Below, piece after piece: positions 14,894 through 21,675 of a stretch of DNA of 22,737 nt (position 1 is its first letter; every line of letters starts with the position of its first letter). Origin of the DNA: an uncultured Clostridia bacterium (lineage in GTDB: Bacteria > Bacillota > Clostridia > Christensenellales > UBA1242); NCBI GenBank assembly GCA_947584775.1, contig CANPWT010000012.1, forward strand, positions 1 to 22,737, given 5' to 3'. A model generated the notes under the pieces. That model saw only the letters and a list, made by a program, of their open reading frames with translations, had not been told where the DNA came from and made no database searches. Made by a program: the position numbers and the translations under genes.

Positions 14894-16198
14894 TTATTTA
14901 TTGCCTTTGCCTTCTCTTTCTCTGATTTTTTCCAAAACTTTGTTGGTGTTTTCGATGTCGGCTTCGATGTTTGCAATTTGTTCTTCCAAAATGTTGTTGG
15001 TGTGTTCAAGGATAGGATATCTATCTTTGTTAGCATTGATAACTTCTTCACAATGGCTAACACTTAAACGCAAGCCGTCCAACAATTCAAGTTCGTTCGC
15101 TAATTTTTCTGCTTTTTCTTTATCAATATCAACATAGTTGTTAACGCCGTATAAAGCAACTTTCTTTTTAGCAACAATTGCATCTTTCTTTCTTAACTTA
15201 GTTTGATAACGCTCTAAATCGTTAACAATCTTTTTGAGTGGACGATATTCTTTAAGGTTTGCTTTATATTCAACCATTAATTTTTTACGTCTTTCTTCTA
15301 AGGTTGCAAGCCTTGCTAGGCATTGTTCCTCGGTCATGTCGATTGCAACTTCCTCTCTGTTGCCTTTTTTAACTTCTTCCAATTGTTGATTTAAAGACTG
15401 TAATTGCGCCCTTAATTGTTCAATGGTTTCGTTGGCTTCTTTTAGTTCGGTGTTATCGGCTGCAACTTCATCAGTTTCTGCAACTTCTTCGGTTTCAACT
15501 TCCTCGGTTGTTTCTGGCTCAGTTTCCTCAGCCTCTTCAACTGTTTCTTCTGTTGCCTCAGTTTGTTCAGTTTCCTCAGTTGTTTCAGTTTCCTCAGTTG
15601 CTTCAGTTTCCTCGGTTTGTTCAGCGGCTTCTTCGCCATTGTCGGTTTCTTCTTCGTCTATTTGATTGATTAGGTCATCAATGCTGTAAGATTCCAACTC
15701 GTCACTCATTTTAACTTCGTTGTTTTCGTTAGCCTTTTCCTTTTCTTCCTCTACAACTTCGTCTGAAATGCCAGACAAAAGTTCTTCAAGGTCAGCATCA
15801 TCAAGGTCGGCATCTTCCGAGTTTTCAGGTTTAACTTCCGTTTCTGCCTCGGCCTCGTCAGCCTCTTTAAGCCTATCCTCTATTGCTTGAAGGTCAGCAT
15901 CGAAATCTTCGTTAGTTGCCTCAGCCTCAGATTTTTCTTGCTCTGCCTCAGCCTCAGATTTTTCTTGCTCTGCCTTAGCCTCGTTGATAGATTCAAAATC
16001 ATATTCCTTTGATTGTTCGTTAGAATTTTCTAACTGTTTTACCTGGTTATAGGTAACCACTTCTTGCTTTGTTTCTTTCCTTTCGTTATCGAAAGCACCT
16101 AATATGATATTCCATATAAAAGCAATTATGCCTCCTGCAACGACAATTATTAGGACGATACAAACTATTGTAACCAAAGCCATCCATGCATTATTCAT
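14894..16198 (-). CDS. Membrane-anchored acidic coiled-coil protein
   Basis: 434 residues, not assignable to a named family. Residues ~6-35 form one strong transmembrane helix (ALVTIVCIVLIIVVAGGIIA). Residues ~55-245 are an extremely acidic, low-complexity stretch dominated by Glu with Thr, Ala and Asp (ETEATEETETTEETEQTEAT and similar). From ~250 to the end is a long coiled coil (TIEQLRAQLQSLNQQLEEVK; CLARLATLEERRKKLMVEYK; NILEEQIANIEADIENTNKV) with basic patches. The likely arrangement is a membrane anchor, a negatively charged spacer and a cytoplasmic rod, as in scaffold or cell-division helper proteins; that role is inference. ATG at 16198 follows AAAGGAG. It has its own promoter and terminator. 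An exact 27-nt internal duplication adds nine residues to the acidic region. Confidence 0.85.
   Translation of the reverse strand: MNNAWMALVTIVCIVLIIVVAGGIIAFIWNIILGAFDNERKETKQEVVTYNQVKQLENSNEQSKEYDFESINEAKAEQEKSEAEAEQEKSEAEATNEDFDADLQAIEDRLKEADEAEAETEVKPENSEDADLDDADLEELLSGISDEVVEEEKEKANENNEVKMSDELESYSIDDLINQIDEEETDNGEEAAEQTEETEATEETETTEETEQTEATEETVEEAEETEPETTEEVETEEVAETDEVAADNTELKEANETIEQLRAQLQSLNQQLEEVKKGNREEVAIDMTEEQCLARLATLEERRKKLMVEYKANLKEYRPLKKIVNDLERYQTKLRKKDAIVAKKKVALYGVNNYVDIDKEKAEKLANELELLDGLRLSVSHCEEVINANKDRYPILEHTNNILEEQIANIEADIENTNKVLEKIREREGKGNK
15918..15971 (-). repeat. Exact 27-nt tandem duplication inside the acidic region
   Basis: 15918-15944 and 15945-15971 are identical; each encodes nine residues of the pattern AEQEKSEAE/A. 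This is consistent with slippage expanding the acidic linker. Confidence 0.85.
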
Positions 16199-16229
16199 AA
16201 TAAATTCTCCTTTCTATGAAATTTTGACT

Positions 16230-16258
16230 ATTATAACTCATTATGTTAAATTTTTCAA
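16230..16258 (-). promoter_or_regulatory. Promoter of the acidic coiled-coil gene
   Basis: TTGAAA (16253-16258), 17 bp, TATAAT (16230-16235) on the minus strand; the ATG at 16198 with its AAAGGAG site is about 30 nt downstream. Confidence 0.8.
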
Positions 16259-16435
16259 TACCTTTTTTAAAAAAAGTTTAAAAATTTTTAATTTTTTTGC
16301 AAAAAACAGTCAAAAATGCGCTAAAATGCGGTAAAAATCACATTTTTTAACAAAATTTTTGCAAATTTGCGCCCAATATTCATGTTTTTATATTCAAAAA
16401 AGTTTAAAAATGTTATAAATTTTGGCTTAAATTGG

Positions 16436-17752
16436 CTAAATTTCTCGCAATCCTTTTGGGTAATGGTTTTTAAATTGACCATTGCTTAACTTAAACCCGC
16501 CAATCGGGCAGCCGTTAAAAATAATTGCGCCATAACCGTCATAATTGCCATTTACATTTAAAGTTTCGCCCCTAATATACTTTTTTGCCTCTAACGAGTT
16601 AAAATTTAATTCAATTTGGTTAACTGCCTCGCTGCCAAAGGCGGAAAATAAATAGTGGTTTGGCACAAACACGCCCTTTCTAACCTCGCCCGCCCTTACA
16701 CCAACCGACAAATAATTGACATTTGGCCTAATTAGTGCAGTATTTGCAGGAATGTAGTAAAAATTGCCAAATTTTATTAAATTATGCTTATTTTTTAATG
16801 TTTTTTCTATAAATTTATTAGCAATTTGCATTTCTTTATCAAATTTTTGTGGTTTAAAAGCAGGTGAATTTGCGGTTGTGTTTTCGCCCAACTTTATTAA
16901 AAGTGCCACAAATTGCCCCTCGCCCCTAACTTTGTGTGGGTAAAGCCTAACGGTCTCAACTAGGCCTACGCCGCGGTCGAAAGGAAAATTTATGTTAACA
17001 AGTTTGTAGTTGCGAATGGCTAAAAATTGTTTAATTACGCCCTCGTTTTCCTCATACGAATATGTGCAGGTTGAATAAATTAATTTTCCGCCCTGTTTTA
17101 ACGCCTTATCTGCCTGCAACAAAATGTTTAACTGCCTGGAAGCGCACATATCTTTTAGTGATGCGTTCCAAGTTTTAACCACATCTTCCCCACGCCTAAA
17201 CATACCCTCGCCGCCGCATGGTGCATCCACCAAAACCACATCAAAGCAATTTTGATAGGCGGAAGCGATATTTTCTGGGCTATCGTTTGCAATTATTACA
17301 TTTTTCAAGCCCATACGTTCGATGTTGGAATAAAGCACTTCACAGCGCGATTTATTAATTTCGTTACTGACCAATGTCCCGTTGGGTATGCGGTTGGCAA
17401 TTTGAATAGATTTTCCGCCTGGGCTGGCGCACATATCTAAAACATTTTCGCTTCCTGAAAAAGTTGTGCAGTTTACAGTAAACATTGCGCTTGGCTCTTG
17501 AATATAAAACGCGCCCGCGTGGTGAAGCGGATGCTTGCCCAATTTTTCTTGTATGTAAAAGCCGGCGGAATCATAACTTATAGGTTCAATTTTAAAATCT
17601 GCAATCTGCCCAAAATTTTTAACCGTAATTTTGCTTGTGTTTACAACAATCCCTTTTTGCGCCTCCATGTTTAAGGCAGACAAAAAGTTGGGATATTCAT
17701 CCTTTAAAAGTTCCTGCATGCGAGATAAAAAAATAGGGTTTAAATTTAACAT
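16436..17752 (-). CDS. RsmF-type 16S rRNA (cytosine-C5)-methyltransferase
   Basis: 438 residues of the RsmB/RsmF/NOP2 family of SAM-dependent rRNA m5C methyltransferases. Seen: IQEPSAMF before the SAM loop CASPGGK (108-114), DAPCGGEGMFRRGE with the motif IV Cys179, and STCTYSYEENE with the motif VI nucleophile Cys229. The PHKVRGEGQFVALL segment and the C-terminal ~100 residues (RsmF-like RNA-binding domain) favour RsmF over RsmB. Start: ATG at 17752 (MLNLNPIFLSRM); the 19 upstream in-frame codons overlap the promoter. No ribosome site is present and TATAAT ends exactly six bases before the ATG, predicting a leaderless message. The exact target nucleotide cannot be read from sequence. Confidence 0.92.
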   Translation of the reverse strand: MLNLNPIFLSRMQELLKDEYPNFLSALNMEAQKGIVVNTSKITVKNFGQIADFKIEPISYDSAGFYIQEKLGKHPLHHAGAFYIQEPSAMFTVNCTTFSGSENVLDMCASPGGKSIQIANRIPNGTLVSNEINKSRCEVLYSNIERMGLKNVIIANDSPENIASAYQNCFDVVLVDAPCGGEGMFRRGEDVVKTWNASLKDMCASRQLNILLQADKALKQGGKLIYSTCTYSYEENEGVIKQFLAIRNYKLVNINFPFDRGVGLVETVRLYPHKVRGEGQFVALLIKLGENTTANSPAFKPQKFDKEMQIANKFIEKTLKNKHNLIKFGNFYYIPANTALIRPNVNYLSVGVRAGEVRKGVFVPNHYLFSAFGSEAVNQIELNFNSLEAKKYIRGETLNVNGNYDGYGAIIFNGCPIGGFKLSNGQFKNHYPKGLREI

Positions 17753-17787
17753 ATAATTATTATAACTAAAACAGTTTAGTTTAGCAA
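17753..17787 (-). promoter_or_regulatory. Promoter of the RsmF-like gene, leaderless spacing
   Basis: TTGCTA (17782-17787), 17 bp, TATAAT (17759-17764), then six bases to the ATG at 17752, minus strand. Confidence 0.75.
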
Positions 17788-17813
17788 ATAATTTAAAAAA
17801 CAAGCGCATATTG

Positions 17814-17842
17814 TTGATTTTTTTTTAAATTTTATTTAAACT
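17814..17842 (+). promoter_or_regulatory. Promoter of the gene at 17863
   Basis: TTGATT (17814-17819), 17 bp, TAAACT (17837-17842), then AGGGG (17854-17858) before the ATG. It is divergent from the RsmF-like promoter within the same 110-bp gap. Confidence 0.6.
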
Positions 17843-17862
17843 AATAATATATTAGGGGTAAT

Positions 17863-18594
17863 ATGAGAGCATTAGAAATAATTAAACAAAAACGCAGGTT
17901 TGAAATGTTTAATAAAAAAACCAAAGAAAAGGTTTTGGAAGTAAACGAATTTTTTGGCAAATATAACCTGCATTTTGAGGAAAAAATTAAAAAAACTTTT
18001 ACATACTATGACACACCAAATAACGATTTATTAAAATCGCGCATTGTGCTTTTTAAAACGCACATAGGCAAATTGTGCGAATTAAATATGGCGGCTGAAA
18101 AACCTAGCGCAGTTGCCCGCTATGCAATGCGTTCCAATTACAAACATTTTACAAAAAACATTAGCCCGTTTGACAGTTTGATGAAACATAAAGAGTTTTT
18201 AATAGAAAATTTTAAATCTATGTTTTTATCGTCATTAAATTTCGACCCAGAATTCTTTATGCAAAAACTTAGGCCAGCATACACAATTCAAACGGTGGCG
18301 TACGAATATCGCAGTACAAACGGCACCGGTTTAAAAGTTACGTATTCGTTTGATGACGACACCTACACCAACCACAGCAACAATGTAAAAGTTAAAAACA
18401 ATGTGTTAACAATTTATCAGCACAGCCCAGATAGCACTAATGAAGATTTTGAAGATTTAATTGGCAAACTTATCCGCTATTGTAAGGAATTAACCCCAAC
18501 GGATGAAACAAAAATTATGATTGCCCGCAAAATGACAGCAAATAAAATTGAGCCAATTAAAAAGCCAAATCAACTAAATAAAAATAAAAAGTAG
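17863..18594 (+). CDS. Possible diverged CYTH/VTC-like protein
   Basis: 243 residues. The layout recalls the VTC/CYTH triphosphate-tunnel fold: an early YYDTPNNDLLKSRIVLFKTH segment (compare YFDTP...L...R), a later VAYEYRSTNGTGLKVTYSFD segment (compare the Y-R...RvT-D strand) and a C-terminal LIRYCKELTPTDETKIMIAR stretch resembling the ending of bacterial VTC-domain proteins. Several of the Lys/Arg/Glu residues expected to line the tunnel are not evident, so a loss of polyphosphate chemistry or a different role is possible. No signal peptide or membrane segment. ATG at 17863 follows AGGGGTAAT. The fold assignment is tentative; the gene itself is solid. Confidence 0.75.
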   Translation: MRALEIIKQKRRFEMFNKKTKEKVLEVNEFFGKYNLHFEEKIKKTFTYYDTPNNDLLKSRIVLFKTHIGKLCELNMAAEKPSAVARYAMRSNYKHFTKNISPFDSLMKHKEFLIENFKSMFLSSLNFDPEFFMQKLRPAYTIQTVAYEYRSTNGTGLKVTYSFDDDTYTNHSNNVKVKNNVLTIYQHSPDSTNEDFEDLIGKLIRYCKELTPTDETKIMIARKMTANKIEPIKKPNQLNKNKK

Positions 18595-18613
18595 CGTCAA
18601 AACTACTTTTTTT
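18586..18613 (+). terminator. Terminator of the 17863 gene
   Basis: Stem AAAAAGTAG/CTACTTTTT (18586-18594 with 18603-18611), 8-nt loop, continuing into T. The stop codon TAG is part of the stem. Confidence 0.75.
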
Positions 18614-18652
18614 ATGCTTTTTAAAGTTTTTTTATAAATTTTAAAAAATTTA

Positions 18653-18667
18653 TGCTATAATTTTATT
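18653..18667 (+). promoter_or_regulatory. Extended -10 promoter of tag, leaderless spacing
   Basis: TGC-TATAAT (18653-18661) then six bases (TTTATT) and the ATG at 18668. No convincing -35 and no Shine-Dalgarno are visible; an extended -10 can work without a good -35. Confidence 0.7.
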
Positions 18668-19219
18668 ATGAATAGATGTAAATTTGTTAATTTAAATAAT
18701 CCACTATATATTGCCTATCACGACAACGAATGGAGCAAAAACAACAAAAGCGAACATGACCTTTTTGAACTTTTAATTTTGGAATGTTTTCAGGCGGGCT
18801 TATCGTGGGAGTGCGTTCTAAACAAACGCGCGGCGTTTAGACAAGCATACGACAATTTTGATATTAATAAAATTATAAAATACAATAATAAAAAAATTGA
18901 AAGTTTGTTAAATAATAAAAATATAATACGAAACAAATTAAAAATTAAAGCAAGCATACAAAACAGCAAAATTTTTAAACAAATTCAAACAGAATTTAAA
19001 AGTTTTGCCACTTATTTAAAAACTTTTTGCCCGCACCAAATAATTGAGGATTACTCTTGCCAAACAACAAGCCAACTTTCCGACACAATCTCTGCCGATT
19101 TAAAAAAGCGCGGGATGAGTTTTGTTGGTAGCACAATAATTTACTCTTACTTGCAGGCAATAGGATTAATTAATGCACACGGCAAAGAGTGCGATTTGTG
19201 TTTAAATAAAAAAAATTAA
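18668..19219 (+). CDS. tag: DNA-3-methyladenine glycosylase I
   Basis: 183 residues, standard Tag length. It removes 3-methyladenine from alkylated DNA as the first step of base-excision repair. The zinc-site residues of the family are present: Cys4, His18 (AYHDNEW), His171 and Cys175 (NAHGKEC, same spacing as in E. coli Tag). The active-site stretch LECFQAGLSWECVLNKRAAF carries the conserved Glu and Trp, and KKRGMSFVGSTIIYSYLQAIG is the usual C-terminal segment. The ATG has no ribosome binding site and follows TATAAT by six bases. It is downstream of a terminator, so it is a separate unit; no hairpin terminator is visible after it, only the AT-rich gap. Confidence 0.95.
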   Translation: MNRCKFVNLNNPLYIAYHDNEWSKNNKSEHDLFELLILECFQAGLSWECVLNKRAAFRQAYDNFDINKIIKYNNKKIESLLNNKNIIRNKLKIKASIQNSKIFKQIQTEFKSFATYLKTFCPHQIIEDYSCQTTSQLSDTISADLKKRGMSFVGSTIIYSYLQAIGLINAHGKECDLCLNKKN

Positions 19220-19268
19220 AATTGTTAAATTTTTATTAAATTTTTAAATTTTTTGCTATGTTTTTTTA

Positions 19269-19339
19269 AATTTTTAAAATTTATTTGATTTCTTAATATA
19301 TTTCCAATATTTTTCTAATTTTTAAAATTTATTTGATTT
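19269..19339. repeat. 23-bp direct repeat, 48-bp period
   Basis: The segment 19269-19291 recurs exactly at 19317-19339. It is AT-rich, but 23 identical bases including the single G is more than background similarity would usually give. Confidence 0.6.
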
Positions 19340-19679
19340 TATTTTTACATTTTTTAAAAATTTAGTTTATATTTAATTTATTTCATATATCTTTTTAATA
19401 TTTTATTTTTTTTTACTTTTTATATTTTAAAAATTAAAATTTATTGCGCAATTAATTAAATGTTTTAATTTTACACTTTAATTTTACAAAACAAAACGAT
19501 ATTCATTATATTCTTATAATATATAAAATGTCTTAATACTTATATAACCTTAAATATACACAAAATATAACTTAAATATATAAAAAATTTGTTAATTTTT
19601 TATTTATATATTTTTTATTAAATTCTATCAAATTTTTATAAAATTTAAGTATTTTTAAAAATTTTTTTATTTTTTAATT

Positions 19680-19726
19680 ATATTTTAATTAAAAAATTAA
19701 TTTTTTTAAATTTTTAATTAAAATAT
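19680..19726. repeat. 16-bp perfect inverted repeat in the GC-free stretch
   Basis: ATATTTTAATTAAAAA (19680-19695) is the exact reverse complement of 19711-19726, separated by 15 bases. All arms are A/T. Confidence 0.65.
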
Positions 19727-19830
19727 TAATTTTTATTTTTATCTAAACGTTTAATAATATTTTTTTATTTAATAAAAACACAAACTATTAAACCGATTTA
19801 AAATATTAAATTTTGCCAAATAAAAAAGCA

Positions 19831-19863
19831 ATAAAAAAAAACCAACAAACAAATGAGTTGGTT
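19831..19863 (-). terminator. Terminator of the lipoprotein gene
   Basis: Stem AACCAAC/GTTGGTT (19840-19846 with 19857-19863), 10-nt loop, followed on the minus strand by a long T-run (19833-19840). Confidence 0.85.
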
Positions 19864-19873
19864 TTTTGTTAGG

Positions 19874-21220
19874 CTATTCACCTATAAGTTCATCGTCTGG
19901 CTCAGCAGGCTTATCTGCATCCAAATATCTGCCAACCAATTCCACTTCCTCATTATTATTGTTAACAACTTTTAAGCGATACAAATATTTGTTTGAAGAA
20001 GATGACGGAGTGTTGTAGAAATAAATATAGCCATCCTCATATTCTATTGTGTCGGATGATGAAATGCCGCTATCTGTTGCCAAAGTTACAATGTCTTGCA
20101 TTGTTTTATTGTTGCCAATTTCCACACATTTAATGTTGTTGGCGTTGTCATAATACAAAACCGAGTGGTTGTCAACCGAAATGATATTAATGCTGGATGC
20201 GTCTGTATCTTGCACAAGTGGCTGAGGGATGTCGCTTTGGCCAATAAAATATTCGATATAATTTGAACTTACAACCACCACATTAAGATCCTTGGTTACA
20301 AACATGTTGGTTGAATATTCGCTGCATTCAAACAATTTTACTGCTGCCTTGTCTGCAATTTTTGCGCGATATAAATATTTGTTTGAACTAACAAGTTCAT
20401 CTGCAACTGAGTAAAATAAATAGCCTTGTGTTGCATCAATTATAGTAAATGAATTTTTGCTGGTTACAAAATCTTGCTTTTGATTGGTTATGGCGTTATA
20501 TTCCACAATTGAATATGTGGTTTTGTTGTTGTTAGTGGTGCTGGTTGTGTAAAATAATTCCTGCCCATCGGCAAATTTTACATCGCTAACATTTTCTGCA
20601 ACTGTAATTGTATCTTTGCTATTGAAAGCGTTAATGCGGTATAAAGCATCCGTTTTATTGTTGTTTTTTGCTAAACTTTGACCCTTTTCCAACACCGTTA
20701 AATATAGTGCGCTGTCGTTGGTGTAATAGTTGAATTTTACATTTGAATTGTTTACAGTTGATTGATAAATCCTTTCCACTTTGCTTGTGCCAATTTTAAC
20801 GCGGTTAAAATCTACGCGCTCTTTTGCCCAAACGGTATCGTCTGCCGAACTATCGTAAACGTCTTCTAAGCAAGGGGAAGTGAAATAAATATAATCCCCA
20901 AAAACATACACCCCGCTAGATTCAAACCCGCAAAGCCTATCGCACACAACTGCGCAATCTTCAATGCCGGTGGAACTAACTTTTGCCATCATAAGCGCGC
21001 CATGCATATAACTATCTTTTTTGTTATTCATGCTTGTGGCGGCGCGGTATCCGTTAACAAAATAAATGTATTCACCTTTTTTTGCAACCAACCCGCCGTT
21101 GCCTTTAACATTTTGGGTTAAGTTGACATTGTTATTATTGTTGCCCTTGCCGCACGCGGTTAAGCCAAAACCTAACACCACCAGCATAAAGCACAATAAA
21201 ATTTTACAAAACTTTTTCAT
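19874..21220 (-). CDS. Lipoprotein with a DUF5050-like beta-propeller-type domain
   Basis: 448 residues. Residues 1-23 are a lipoprotein signal (MKKFCKILLCFML... GFGLTAC) with lipobox Leu20-Thr-Ala-Cys23, followed by an Asn-rich linker. The mature part is built of recurring 'YIYF/LYR' strands (EYIYFVNGYRA, YIYFTSPC, LFYTTST, GYLFYSVAD, SVLYYDNANN, GYIYFYNTPS, KYLYRLK), the pattern of DUF5050-type repeats that probably fold as a propeller. It should sit on the outer face of the membrane; ligand unknown. ATG at 21220 follows GCGAGGATTT; the TTG at 21232 is an alternative without a ribosome site. The same GCGAGGAT-ATG segment is duplicated in the repeats upstream, which makes the 5' region unusual. 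Confidence 0.85.
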   Translation of the reverse strand: MKKFCKILLCFMLVVLGFGLTACGKGNNNNNVNLTQNVKGNGGLVAKKGEYIYFVNGYRAATSMNNKKDSYMHGALMMAKVSSTGIEDCAVVCDRLCGFESSGVYVFGDYIYFTSPCLEDVYDSSADDTVWAKERVDFNRVKIGTSKVERIYQSTVNNSNVKFNYYTNDSALYLTVLEKGQSLAKNNNKTDALYRINAFNSKDTITVAENVSDVKFADGQELFYTTSTTNNNKTTYSIVEYNAITNQKQDFVTSKNSFTIIDATQGYLFYSVADELVSSNKYLYRAKIADKAAVKLFECSEYSTNMFVTKDLNVVVVSSNYIEYFIGQSDIPQPLVQDTDASSINIISVDNHSVLYYDNANNIKCVEIGNNKTMQDIVTLATDSGISSSDTIEYEDGYIYFYNTPSSSSNKYLYRLKVVNNNNEEVELVGRYLDADKPAEPDDELIGE

Positions 21221-21249
21221 AAATCCTCGCAAAATTTTTAAGTTAAACT

Positions 21250-21278
21250 ATTTTAACACACATTATAATTATTGTCAA
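21250..21278 (-). promoter_or_regulatory. Sigma-A promoter of the lipoprotein gene
   Basis: TTGACA (21273-21278), 17 bp, TAAAAT (21250-21255), minus strand, about 30 nt before the ATG. It lies between the gene and the tandem repeats. Confidence 0.8.
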
Positions 21279-21298
21279 ACAATTGAATAGTCAAACCA

Positions 21299-21645
21299 TA
21301 GTTATTTTCTTGCTTTGTGCGAATTAAATTATAAATAAAATTTTACAAAATAGGCAAAATTGTGCCGTTTATTGCGGGAATATGCCAAAAAATTTCATAT
21401 ATCCTCGCAAAACTTTTAAATAGTTATTTTCTTGCTTTGTGCGAATTAAATTATAAATAAAATTTTACAAAATAGGCAAAATTGTGCCGTTTATTGCGGG
21501 AATATGCCAAAAAATTTCATATATCCTCGCAAAACTTTTAAATAGTTATTTTATTGCTTCCTGCGGGTTAAATTATAAATAAAATTTTACAAAATAGGCA
21601 AGATTGTGCCGTTTATTGCGGGAATATGCCAAAATATTTGTCATA
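21299..21645. repeat. 122-bp tandem direct repeat, 2 exact units plus a diverged third
   Basis: Units 21299-21420 and 21421-21542 are identical by base-by-base reading. The third (21543 to about 21645) differs at its start (CTTGCTTTGTGCGAA becomes ATTGCTTCCTGCGGG), at one internal base, and after AATATGCCAAAA, where it loses the ribosome-site part. On the minus strand each full unit holds TTGCCT-N18-TATAAT, then GCGAGGATAT-ATG and the mini-ORF MKFFGIFPQ. The 3' end of the unit resembles the lipoprotein gene's own leader (21210-21255), which looks like the ancestral copy. There are no spacers, so it is not a CRISPR array. Confidence 0.95.
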
Positions 21646-21660
21646 TAAAAAATTTAGGGC

Positions 21661-21675
21661 TGGTATAATATAAAT
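21661..21675 (+). promoter_or_regulatory. Extended -10 promoter of the 21676 gene, leaderless spacing
   Basis: TGG-TATAAT (21661-21669), six bases (ATAAAT), then the ATG at 21676. TTGTCA (21638-21643) is 20 bp upstream of the -10, too far for a good -35. No Shine-Dalgarno. Confidence 0.7.

Larger units (their letters stand above)
19220..19839. other. Extreme AT-rich gene-free gap
   Basis: Convergent gap between tag and the lipoprotein gene. I counted about 45 G+C in the 540 bases 19261-19800 (about 8%), with no G or C at all from 19650 to 19742 (93 bases). It contains no plausible gene. It does contain a 23-bp direct repeat and a 16-bp inverted repeat, annotated separately. Confidence 0.85.

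Noticed and set aside
15423..15665. Plus-strand Ser/Val-rich open frame, and the minus-strand Lys/Gln-rich frame at 15442-15639
   Set aside because: Both are shadows of the Glu/Thr repeat region of the coiled-coil gene.
16199..16435. Possible gene or RNA in the gap upstream of the coiled-coil gene
   Set aside because: Apart from the promoter there is only AT-rich sequence with a weak direct repeat around AAAATGCG; no hairpin with a T-run and no coding frame.
17753..17809. Longer start (17809) for the RsmF-like protein
   Set aside because: The extra 19 codons cover the -35/-10 promoter and are not part of the family N-terminus.
21299..21645. CRISPR array
   Set aside because: The units are 122 bp and directly abutting, with no variable spacers and no cas genes.
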